Shown: positions 6,779 through 15,102 of the stretch, in pieces
How the letters are laid out: every line of letters begins with the position of its first letter
How positions within the stretch are numbered: the first letter of the stretch is position 1
NCBI GenBank assembly: GCA_020724265.1
Contig: DYHH01000009.1
Location: 1 to 64,000 of the forward strand
Direction: 5' to 3'
DNA: 64,000 bases
Source of the DNA: Melioribacter roseus
Lineage (GTDB): Bacteria; Bacteroidota; Ignavibacteria; Ignavibacteriales; Melioribacteraceae
Position numbers and translations under genes: made by a program
The notes under the pieces: model-generated
What the model was told of the DNA's origin: nothing
Database searches by the model: none
The model's input: the letters and a program-made list of their open reading frames with translations, nothing else

Positions 6779-7585
6779 ATGCCGTTGAAGAAGGTTTTAA
6801 TAACTGTTAAAACATATCCAACGATATCAAATAGGTATAAAGAACTCGTTTGCACTGCCGGTTTTCTTGAAGATGGAACGTGGATTAGGTTATACCCGAT
6901 TCCATTTCGAAAACTTGATTATATTAAACAATATAAAAAGTATGATTGGATAGAGATAGATTTAGAGAAAAATAAAAAAGACTTTAGACCTGAAAGTTAC
7001 AGACCGACAAACCTCGATCCAGAAATTAAAATAATTGACCACCTTGACACCGCAAGTAACTGGGCAAAACGCAAAAAGATTGTCCTACAAAAAGTATACA
7101 CAAATCTTTCTAAATTAATTAGTGAAGCAAAGGATAAAAACATTGTAACTTCATTGGCAGTATTTAAGCCAACAGAGATTCTTGATTTTATCATCGAAGA
7201 TGATGAAAGGGAGTGGAGTTCAAAAAAGAAGGCAGCTCTTGACCAATGTTTTCTCTTTGAAGAGGATGATAATTTTGAACTTGTAAAAAAGATACCATAT
7301 AAATTTTATTACCGATTTAAAAATGATGCGGGACAAAAATCTACACTGATGATAGAAGATTGGGAAATTGGGGCGCTTTATTGGAACTGCATGGAAAAAT
7401 ATAACGACGAAATTACTGCTTGTAAAAAAGTTAAAGAAAAATATTATGATGATTTTGCAAAGACAAAAGATCTGTATTTGTTTTTAGGCACAACCCAACA
7501 ATATCATTTTGTAAGTCCAAATCCATTTATTATAATTGGTACTTTTCACCCACCGAAGATAGATCAACAAACTTTGTTTTCTTAA
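6779..7585 (+). CDS. Unnamed partner of the DUF488 fusion protein
   Basis: This 268-aa soluble protein has no domain I can name with certainty. The N-terminus (LITVKTYPTISNRYKELVCT) continues through WIRLYPIPFRKLDYI and KYDWIEIDL to a FRPESYRP segment; the ending is FIIIGTFHPP. These aromatic and basic blocks look strongly conserved, as in an RNA/DNA-binding or nucleotide-processing protein, but this is impression only. There is no signal peptide or membrane helix. The ATG follows the DUF488 stop by one base, and its own TAA directly touches the stop codon of the convergent type IIG gene. The tight coupling suggests that the two plus-strand proteins act together. Confidence 0.7.
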   Translation: MPLKKVLITVKTYPTISNRYKELVCTAGFLEDGTWIRLYPIPFRKLDYIKQYKKYDWIEIDLEKNKKDFRPESYRPTNLDPEIKIIDHLDTASNWAKRKKIVLQKVYTNLSKLISEAKDKNIVTSLAVFKPTEILDFIIEDDEREWSSKKKAALDQCFLFEEDDNFELVKKIPYKFYYRFKNDAGQKSTLMIEDWEIGALYWNCMEKYNDEITACKKVKEKYYDDFAKTKDLYLFLGTTQQYHFVSPNPFIIIGTFHPPKIDQQTLFS

Positions 7586-10500
7586 TTACCCTATCAACTT
7601 CTTTACAATTCTATCAATCTCTTTCATTTCTTTGGAAAGGTGTTTTTTAATTTCTACGCGTAGTCGTCCTAAGCGGTTTGCCGTTAAACTATTTTTGGGT
7701 GGATTTGCTTCTAGATATTTTTTCGCTTTTTGATGCGCTTGCTTACTTAATTCAGCAAGCTGTAAATGCTGTTCGTCGTTTTCATCAAATTTCGGGAAGT
7801 AAATATCGAGGATTTTTTTGTGAATATTTCTTGCCCCGAATAATCCAGAGGATTGAAATTCTTTCATAATTAGATTCGGCATTTCTGAACTAAGGAATGT
7901 TGATATGTAATGAGCCTCAGATAAATTTTCAAAATCAAGAAGGTAAATTGCATGGTCAACTATTAATTCCAAATCTAATTCACTTCGTTTAATAACTACA
8001 GAACAAGCATCCGATCCTCGTCCATTATATAACACAACATAAGGTGCATCAAGATTTTGAGAAGTAAGACCACGTTGATAGTTTAATCTTCCATTTGCAG
8101 TTAGATTTTTCGACTTTTCAGTTTTATGAATCTCCCAAATTCTTTCAGCATTCTTAAACCACTTTGCGGCTTTAAGATAACCTTCGCTCATCAGTTCATC
8201 GGCGGTTTTAAGTATAATTTCTTTTTTCTCTTCATCATTTCTTTTAATTATTATCGGCAGAACAACTAAATCCGGTTTGTAAAGGACAAAAGGCAGTATA
8301 CTTTTTGAGAGAGCGGTTCTAAAAAGAAAACGGCTCTCAATTCTGTCTTCAAACTCAATCCCTTTCCAAGGCATTTTACCGTCTCGTTTAACTTCCTCGG
8401 ATGTCTTAATATTGATTATTCTATCGACAAAATCTTTCGGTTCTTCCTGTGCAATTTGAACGAAGTAAAATGAGCGGGGAACAATTGTTGCTCCTTGTCT
8501 GAATCTATCTTTATAAGGATTTACCCCGGTTTGAGATTTATATTTTCTTGTAGTGATGGCAGATGACTTACCTTGCTTTGCATAATATAATTTTGATTCA
8601 GAAATAGATAGATGATCTTTTGCAACCTTCAAATTGCAGTTATGCCGCGGTAACTTTCCTTTTAAGATCAGTCCGTTAACCCCAGACGCGGACGGCTTCC
8701 TGTTTGAATTATCTTTTGCTTTTTCAGTAAAGAATACTGATGAAGGGATTCTAAAAAGCGGAGATACATCGTTCAAATCCCACATCTCTTTTATCTTAAA
8801 TCCTTTTGCATTTCCGCTTCTTGAATTATCGTGATGATCGGCGCTGAATAAACTTCTCGGCAGTACAAAAGCTAATTGAGCATTGTCTTTTAAGAAATAA
8901 CTGCTGCAGTAAGCTAAAAATATTGCCGCAATTTCAAGATGAGGAAAGTTAGCCACGCGTTCCGGCTTTACCTCATATTTTTCTGCAAGTTCATTCAGCG
9001 TATTTTGATATTCTTCATTTTTTATCGAACTATAAGTAAACCACGGCGGGTTCCCTATTACGTAATCAAATTTGTTTGAAAGAAAATAAGGTTTGTAAAG
9101 ATTCTGTACGATAAATTTCCAAATGCTGTCCCGTCCGTGCTGTTTAACTTTTCTGAGACTTTGGTATATCTTATAAAAACTTTCGATTACCTGTTTATTA
9201 AAGCCGCCATTCTTAATTTGCTTTCTTAAAACATTTCCAAAGGTTTCGAGAGTAGCAGGTTTACCGCCAAATGTTTGCTCTGCTAATTCTTCACAAACTT
9301 CTAAGGATGAATCAAAAACTTTTACGTCTTCCAAAATCTGAGAACTTAATTCAAGTATTTCTTTATCAATAGTCATCCTAAAATTTTTCCCGAATAAATC
9401 TTCAACTCCATCGGGTGCAAGAAGAGTATTTGCTAAAATGATTTTAAGATGAACCGGGTTCTTTGATTTTACTACATCGTTGCCGAGTGCAAGCAGCATA
9501 TTAGTTTTTGCAATTTGAACCGAGAGCGGGTGAATGTCGATTCCGTAGATTGAACTGTTGATTTCTTCAACCGTGATTCCCGGGTTTAATTCTCTGAATC
9601 TATGAACTGCGGCTATAAGAAACGAACCGCTTCCGCAAGCCGGATCTAAAATTCTATCCCCTTGCTTAAATTCAAACTCACTAACTATTCTCTCACAGAG
9701 CCAATCGGGTGTATAATATTCACCTAGCGTATGCCGTGTATCAAGATCGATTAATTCTTGATAAACCCCTTTGAGAATATCTTCATCAACATTGTGGAAA
9801 TCGAAAGTTGAAACTTCCTGTGCAATAACTCTAAACATATTCTTCAGCGCAATAAAATCACGTTCGTTCTTAACCCAATGAAAGAAATCCTCATCTACAA
9901 AATTTCTGATATTATATTTATTAAATATTGTGCCGTCTATAATTCCTTTCAATTCGGCATCATCAATATAATCATCATTACTAACCACGGCGTAAGCTAA
10001 CAGCTTAGAAAAAACACTTAGATAAGTGTGAATTAAGAAATTGTTTTCGGTTGCATCAAAAGAGCCGTAGGCAATACTTAAGAATTTACGCCATTGTTCA
10101 TATGCAACCTGTACTTCACCGTATTTCTTAGCACTTTTAAAATGAGAAGATAGAATTCTGAAAGATTCGATAAAAACATTACTTTGATATCCGAAAGCTT
10201 CTTCAATTCTGCTTAATGTTGCTTTAACTTTTTCTTCTTTAAAGAGAAAGCGGTCAATCCAATAATAAAAATCATCTGCATTCTTCTCGGTAAGCGTAAA
10301 GGAAGTGCTTTTTACCTCGTTTAAAATTAGTTCGTGTTCCTGCAGATGTTCGATGTTTTCGATGCAGTCAATATCGGGGGCAAAAACTTTCCAATTAATA
10401 AAATCGGATGCAATAAGCGTGAAGTTATAACCCTCACCGCTTTTCATTAATCCGAGCAAATACCCGGCAAGCTGTTCTTTAGCGTGATTTAATGTAAGCT

Positions 10501-10753
10501 TTAGATCATTTTCGAATTCGATTAGAACTCGATTGTAAAGAGTGTCGGCACTTCCTCTATGTAATTTATCCGCACGAGGAATGTTCACAATTGTTTTTTC
10601 TGCACCGAGTGTGATTTTATCGACTTCACTTAAAATTTCTTTATCATTTGCGTAAAGTCTGTTTAGCAAATCTTTGAAAGCTTCTTTCTTTGTAGATTCC
10701 TTGTTGGCGGATTTAACTTTTTGAAGATATTCTTGAATAAGTTTTGTTTTCAT
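7586..10753 (-). CDS. Type IIG restriction-modification enzyme (N6-adenine methyltransferase/nuclease)
   Basis: This 1055-aa single-chain enzyme is expected to cut DNA and methylate adenine at the same recognition site. An N-terminal nuclease-like region includes SADTLYNRVLIEFENDLK (about residues 68-85), where a PD-(D/E)xK site is expected. A helical connector leads to the methyltransferase core with DTRHTLGEYYTPDW, motif I DPACGSGSFL (about residue 370) and catalytic motif IV NPPW (about residue 570). The C-terminal third should be the target-recognition domain; its sequence specificity cannot be read by eye. The gene is intact and ends exactly at the stop of the opposite-strand partner gene. 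No separate specificity or nuclease subunit is nearby. Confidence 0.9.
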   Translation of the reverse strand: MKTKLIQEYLQKVKSANKESTKKEAFKDLLNRLYANDKEILSEVDKITLGAEKTIVNIPRADKLHRGSADTLYNRVLIEFENDLKLTLNHAKEQLAGYLLGLMKSGEGYNFTLIASDFINWKVFAPDIDCIENIEHLQEHELILNEVKSTSFTLTEKNADDFYYWIDRFLFKEEKVKATLSRIEEAFGYQSNVFIESFRILSSHFKSAKKYGEVQVAYEQWRKFLSIAYGSFDATENNFLIHTYLSVFSKLLAYAVVSNDDYIDDAELKGIIDGTIFNKYNIRNFVDEDFFHWVKNERDFIALKNMFRVIAQEVSTFDFHNVDEDILKGVYQELIDLDTRHTLGEYYTPDWLCERIVSEFEFKQGDRILDPACGSGSFLIAAVHRFRELNPGITVEEINSSIYGIDIHPLSVQIAKTNMLLALGNDVVKSKNPVHLKIILANTLLAPDGVEDLFGKNFRMTIDKEILELSSQILEDVKVFDSSLEVCEELAEQTFGGKPATLETFGNVLRKQIKNGGFNKQVIESFYKIYQSLRKVKQHGRDSIWKFIVQNLYKPYFLSNKFDYVIGNPPWFTYSSIKNEEYQNTLNELAEKYEVKPERVANFPHLEIAAIFLAYCSSYFLKDNAQLAFVLPRSLFSADHHDNSRSGNAKGFKIKEMWDLNDVSPLFRIPSSVFFTEKAKDNSNRKPSASGVNGLILKGKLPRHNCNLKVAKDHLSISESKLYYAKQGKSSAITTRKYKSQTGVNPYKDRFRQGATIVPRSFYFVQIAQEEPKDFVDRIINIKTSEEVKRDGKMPWKGIEFEDRIESRFLFRTALSKSILPFVLYKPDLVVLPIIIKRNDEEKKEIILKTADELMSEGYLKAAKWFKNAERIWEIHKTEKSKNLTANGRLNYQRGLTSQNLDAPYVVLYNGRGSDACSVVIKRSELDLELIVDHAIYLLDFENLSEAHYISTFLSSEMPNLIMKEFQSSGLFGARNIHKKILDIYFPKFDENDEQHLQLAELSKQAHQKAKKYLEANPPKNSLTANRLGRLRVEIKKHLSKEMKEIDRIVKKLIG

Positions 10754-11124
10754 AAAAGATTAAAACCCGTGAATAAGAGTGCAAATTAATTTGACTTCAT
10801 AAATATATAAAATGTTTAGAATTATTATCGTTGTTAATCAATTGTCACCTGCTGATGTACGATATGGTCAGATGAACTCTATTGAAATTATCTATCGCCT
10901 TCTTTCGTTGGGTCCGCCAAGGTCGTAATAAAATAGAGGACGCCTTGTAATTCAATGAGTTACGTGGCTTATTAGTTTTAATAAAAATAGACTGTACTCA
11001 ATAAATCTAAGACTCCTCATTAAATTCAACTTATTTCTAACTAATGTCTTAATAAGGTTTTTGTTTTTTGTTGGTTTATATAATAAGTTACGGAGGTATT
11101 ATTGAAATACTCATAGGTGAATCT
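10754..11124. other. Gene-free stretch between restriction enzyme and DUF6064 gene
   Basis: About 370 bases. It contains the promoter region of the type IIG gene on its left. A short minus-strand frame (about 10,890-10,950) reads LQGVLYFITTLADPTKEGDR before a stop; I cannot assign it and it has no start codon context. No tRNA, hairpin terminator or repeat stands out. Confidence 0.4.
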
Positions 11125-11772
11125 ATGGAAGTTCCATTCACAACAAAAGAATTCCTAGATACTCTAAAAGCTTACAACGAATCAGTATTTCCGCTTCAAA
11201 TATTTTTCAATCTCATCGCTTTTTATTCTATTTATTTGATTTTCAAGCCGAAACCCTATTCCGGCAAATTTATTTCCGGTACTTTAGCTTTCTTGTGGTT
11301 ATGGATCGGTATCGTCTATCATCTTATATTTTTCACCGTAATCAATAAGGCTGCTTATTTCTTTGGAGCAATATTCATTGTTCAAGGAATATTGTTTTTT
11401 ATTTTCGGCTTGCTCAAAAATCGCTTCCCATTTTCTTATCAAAAAGATTTATATGGAATAACGGGTTTGGTATTCTTTACATATGCGCTCATCATTTATC
11501 CGATTCTCGGTCATCTGCTCGGACATCAATACCCTTACTCACCAACCTTCGGTCTGCCTTGTCCAACTACAATTTTTACCTTCGGCGTACTTCTCTTATC
11601 CGTAAAACGAATTCCGTTTTACATTATTCTGATACCTTTGATTTGGTCGATTATCGGTTTCGGTGCAGCGTTGAACTTTTCTATTTATGAGGATTTCGGA
11701 TTACTAGTTGCGGGTATCATAGGAACAATTTTGATAGTGATGAAAAATAGAAAGCTTCTGAAAAACAAATAG
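11125..11772 (+). CDS. DUF6064 family membrane protein
   Basis: This 215-aa integral membrane protein has about six to seven hydrophobic segments. The start at 11125 (MEVPFTTKEFLD) is preferred over 11068 because family members begin with a '(M)xFTTxxFL' segment and AGGTGA lies 5 bases upstream. The conserved block LPCPTTIFTFGVLLL (about residue 150) is characteristic. The function of the family is unknown; members often lie near metal resistance genes, and here the metal efflux operon begins 76 bases downstream on the same strand. Transport or sensing of metal is only a guess. Confidence 0.8.
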   Translation: MEVPFTTKEFLDTLKAYNESVFPLQIFFNLIAFYSIYLIFKPKPYSGKFISGTLAFLWLWIGIVYHLIFFTVINKAAYFFGAIFIVQGILFFIFGLLKNRFPFSYQKDLYGITGLVFFTYALIIYPILGHLLGHQYPYSPTFGLPCPTTIFTFGVLLLSVKRIPFYIILIPLIWSIIGFGAALNFSIYEDFGLLVAGIIGTILIVMKNRKLLKNK

Positions 11773-11847
11773 CTCTAAATGAATAGAGCAAGTGTAATTT
11801 TTTAGATGGTAAGTCTTATTTTATTGCGACTACTGAAATAAGTTTTT

Positions 11848-12291
11848 ATGTTTGCACATCAATCAATGGCAAGAAGAACCAAAACATATCGTTATTTAGT
11901 TTATCTGCTTCCGGTGATATACGTATTTTCATTTTTACTGAGTCCTTATTTTCATCACCACGCAGAAGAATTACTGCATAACGATCATCACAAATTTCAC
12001 TCACACTTATTTGAAAACTCTCACGACGATCATTCAAATGAAGAGAATCATTCTCATAACTTTGATGAATCGTCGCAGCAGCACTTTCATTTTGTGAAGT
12101 TGAGTAACTCCACCACAATTACTACCAAAAGAGCTGCCGAAATATTTCTATCGGTCACCCTGTTAGATTTCACATTATCAAACGAAAAATCAACTTACTA
12201 CAATTACACTTTAGAGAAGAAGCCCAAAAATTTCATTCAACTGGATAGGTGCGTCCAAACCGCAGCTAATGTTTCTCCACCGCTTGCTTAA
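11848..12291 (+). CDS. Histidine-rich exported protein at the head of the RND efflux operon
   Basis: This 147-aa protein has one N-terminal hydrophobic segment (YLVYLLPVIYVFSFLLSP), which is a signal anchor or peptide. It is followed by a histidine-rich stretch of about 55 residues (FHHHAEELLHNDHHKFHSH, DDHSNEENHSH, QQHFHF). The C-terminus QTAANVSPPLA resembles the ends of small CzcI-like proteins found before czcCBA genes. It probably binds divalent metal in the periplasm and passes it to the efflux pump or senses it. No strong Shine-Dalgarno site is seen before 11848; an ATG at 11866 is an alternative start. Confidence 0.75.
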   Translation: MFAHQSMARRTKTYRYLVYLLPVIYVFSFLLSPYFHHHAEELLHNDHHKFHSHLFENSHDDHSNEENHSHNFDESSQQHFHFVKLSNSTTITTKRAAEIFLSVTLLDFTLSNEKSTYYNYTLEKKPKNFIQLDRCVQTAANVSPPLA

Positions 12292-12338
12292 GCAAATCTT
12301 ATTTATCTGATTAATTAAAAATTTATTACGGAGGAATC

Positions 12339-13559
12339 GTGAGACAATTTAGTCTCTTGATTGTGCTGTTGTTTATTGCAATTACAACTTCGGCACAAAA
12401 TAGATTAACAGTTGAGGATGCACTGAAACTCGCATTCGAAAATAATATTGAACTTCAAAAACAATCGGCAAAACTAAACAGAGCCGAAACAGAAATTGGT
12501 GAATCGGCACGGCTGCCGAATCCGACTTTTTCTTATTCGAGGGAGGATCTTGAATCGGGAAATTTATCATATAACGAATGGATAGCCTCCGGCACACTGC
12601 CTCTTAATTTTCTATGGAATAGATGGAGCCGGATTAACTCAAAGGAAAAAGCAAAAGAAGTCGAGCAGCTTTTGTACGATCGTCTAAAATCGCAAATAGC
12701 CGCCGATGTCCGCTCTGAGTACTTAGCTTACCATCTCTATTCTAAATTGACATCGGAGTTTAAAAACTTTCTTGGACGACTAGATGAACTTGCACGGATT
12801 TCAGAAAACCGCTTAAACGAAGGCGACATTTCCGATTACGAGCACAGAAGAATCTTAGTAGAGATTAATAAGATCAAATCAATAGTCACTGAAGTAGAAC
12901 TTAAGAGAAACAAGTATTTCAACAACTTGAGTTTATTGATACGTTTGAGTGATAACGAAAAAGTTAAATTAGTTTCCTTCGATTATTCACTTCAACTTGA
13001 AACTGAGCTTAATCAATTGTCTTCAACCGCACTCGAAAACAGGAAAGATCTGCTTGCTTATAAAATGATGATCGAAAGTGAAGAATCCGCTCTCTCATAT
13101 AATAAAATGCAGATAATACCGGATATGTCTTTCAGTGCCGGTTATAAAGAACAGGCTGATAATTTCAACGGAACAGTTCTTCAATTCAATATTGCTGTTC
13201 CTTTATTCGAAAGAAACCAAACGGGTATTGAAAAATCGGAAATTCAACTTGATCTGCTGAACAAGGAACTACTTTTCCTCAAAGAAAAGATAAAGCGCGA
13301 AGTTTCCGAAGCTTACAATCGATTCGCTTCACAGAAAAGGATTTATGATTCTACAAAAGAGAATAATCTTGAATCAATCTTTTCAACCGCAGCTTATTCT
13401 TACGAGCAAGGTGAAATTCCGCTGGTTGATTTCATTGACGGAATGAATGCTTACGTGGATGGTTTGATTCTTCAAACGGAATTGGAAATTGAAGTCTACT
13501 CAAACTTTTTCCGTCTCGAAGAAGCAATTGGAAAAGAAATAACAAAAATTGGACAATAA
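12339..13559 (+). CDS. czcC: TolC-family outer-membrane channel of a metal efflux pump (CzcC/CusC-like)
   Basis: This 406-aa outer-membrane protein begins with GTG at 12339 after GGAGGA. A signal peptide (FSLLIVLLFIAITTSA) precedes the mature AQNRLTVEDALKLAFENN, the standard first helix of TolC-type proteins. Two repeated helical halves follow, ending in the conserved AYSYEQGEIPLVDFIDGMNAY region. It should form the trimeric exit duct for the pump made by the next two genes. The low similarity to named CzcC proteins prevents a firm substrate call; the operon with a histidine-rich protein suggests zinc, cobalt, nickel or cadmium. Confidence 0.9.
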   Translation: MRQFSLLIVLLFIAITTSAQNRLTVEDALKLAFENNIELQKQSAKLNRAETEIGESARLPNPTFSYSREDLESGNLSYNEWIASGTLPLNFLWNRWSRINSKEKAKEVEQLLYDRLKSQIAADVRSEYLAYHLYSKLTSEFKNFLGRLDELARISENRLNEGDISDYEHRRILVEINKIKSIVTEVELKRNKYFNNLSLLIRLSDNEKVKLVSFDYSLQLETELNQLSSTALENRKDLLAYKMMIESEESALSYNKMQIIPDMSFSAGYKEQADNFNGTVLQFNIAVPLFERNQTGIEKSEIQLDLLNKELLFLKEKIKREVSEAYNRFASQKRIYDSTKENNLESIFSTAAYSYEQGEIPLVDFIDGMNAYVDGLILQTELEIEVYSNFFRLEEAIGKEITKIGQ

Positions 13560-13579
13560 AAAGGAGCACTGTAAATAAA

Positions 13580-15085
13580 ATGTTAAGACTAACAAAAATT
13601 ATTTTGCTTTCGGCAGTATTGACTCTCCTCGCTTCGTGCGCTCACGACCACAATCACGAGACCGAAGAAGAAGGTCACGAGCACGGAGCAATTTCAGTGA
13701 CACAATACACAGATTCAACTGAAATATTTATGGAATATTCGCCTCTGCTCGTTAATCAGGAAGCGGAGTTTTTAATTCATCTTACCGATTTGAAAAACTT
13801 CAAAGCAGTAAACGAGGGTAAGTTGACCGCTGAGTTTGTTAATGAAAACGGAAACAAAGTAACTGTTACAGAAAACGAACCGGCAAGAGACGGAATTTAT
13901 ATTCCTTCGGTAGTGTTTGACAACGCCGGAAATTATAGAATGACTATCACATTGAAAGGTGAACAAGTCTCGGATGTAATTGTTGTTGATGATGTTAAAG
14001 TTTATGCAAACTCATCCGAACTTCCTCACATACACGAAGAGGAGTCATCCGATATTTCATTTCTTAAAGAACAGCAATGGAAAATTGAATTTGCAAACGC
14101 ACCGGTGCGGAAAAGAATGATGCAGAAATCCGTCCTTGCAACAGGTGAAGTAAAACCGAAACCGGAAAATTATGCAAAGGTTACTGCCCCGGTTGGCGGA
14201 ATTGTTTTATCGAAAAACAATACAACTCTGAAATCAGTCGGCGATTATGTTAAAAGCGGTGAAGTATTATTAACAATTTCACCATCGGCTGATGCAAGCA
14301 TCAACATTCAGCAAATTAAAAATCAATTTTTGCTTGCGAAAGCTGAATATGAAAGAGTTCAAAATCTTTTTGAAAGAAAAGCAGTACCTCAAAAACGCTT
14401 GGATGAAGCACGGTCTGATTTCGAAGCAAAAAGAGCCAGTTACAATTCGATAAGCGATCAAATAAAAATTACCAACACCGGTTATGAAATTCTTTCGCCA
14501 ATCAGCGGATACGTTGAAACGCTCAACTTTAGTCTAGGCGAAAATCTTAAATCGGGCGACGAGTTATTTACAATTGTAAATCCCAAAAGATTAATACTGC
14601 AGGCAAATGTACCTTCTGCTCACAGTGAAAATGTTATGACTTCCGAGGATGCTTCATTCCGCATTGAAGGATTTGGTAAAGAGTATTCTATAGAAGAATT
14701 GAACGGAAGAAAAATAGCCGTTGCCGCCGGACTTAATCAAACTAATAGAACTATTCCGGTTTATTACGAATTCAACAATCCTCAAAATAAAATTAAGATC
14801 GGAATGTTTGCGGAAGTATTTGTGAAGATCGGCGTAGCTGAAGAATCGTTAGCCATCCCCGAGAGTGCCGTCGTAAATGAAGACGGACTTCATACTGCTT
14901 ATGTCCAGTTGGAAGGTGAAGCTTTTGAAAAGAGAATCTTGAAAACCGGTATTATCGATCAAGGTTATGTTCAAGTTCTCGAAGGTTTATATGAAGGAGA
15001 GCGGGTTGTTACAAAGGGAGCGTACCAGGTAAGACTCGCTGCGTTATCACCGGAATCTGCAATCGGACACGGACACGTTCACTAA
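13580..15085 (+). CDS. czcB: RND efflux periplasmic adaptor lipoprotein (CzcB-like)
   Basis: This 501-aa membrane-fusion protein has lipobox LLASC at about residues 17-21 and then a histidine/acidic run (AHDHNHETEEEGHEHG) for metal capture. Residues about 40-140 form an Ig-like domain seen in Bacteroidetes CzcB proteins. The usual adaptor parts follow: the lipoyl halves (ATGEVKPKPENYAKVTAPVGG ... ILSPISGYVETL) around a short coiled-coil hairpin, then a beta-barrel domain and a membrane-proximal domain ending GIIDQGYVQVLEGLYEGE. The adaptor links the inner-membrane pump to the outer-membrane channel. It lies 20 bases after czcC and 17 bases before czcA. Confidence 0.92.
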   Translation: MLRLTKIILLSAVLTLLASCAHDHNHETEEEGHEHGAISVTQYTDSTEIFMEYSPLLVNQEAEFLIHLTDLKNFKAVNEGKLTAEFVNENGNKVTVTENEPARDGIYIPSVVFDNAGNYRMTITLKGEQVSDVIVVDDVKVYANSSELPHIHEEESSDISFLKEQQWKIEFANAPVRKRMMQKSVLATGEVKPKPENYAKVTAPVGGIVLSKNNTTLKSVGDYVKSGEVLLTISPSADASINIQQIKNQFLLAKAEYERVQNLFERKAVPQKRLDEARSDFEAKRASYNSISDQIKITNTGYEILSPISGYVETLNFSLGENLKSGDELFTIVNPKRLILQANVPSAHSENVMTSEDASFRIEGFGKEYSIEELNGRKIAVAAGLNQTNRTIPVYYEFNNPQNKIKIGMFAEVFVKIGVAEESLAIPESAVVNEDGLHTAYVQLEGEAFEKRILKTGIIDQGYVQVLEGLYEGERVVTKGAYQVRLAALSPESAIGHGHVH

Positions 15086-15102
15086 AAGTTTGAGGAAAAA
15101 TT

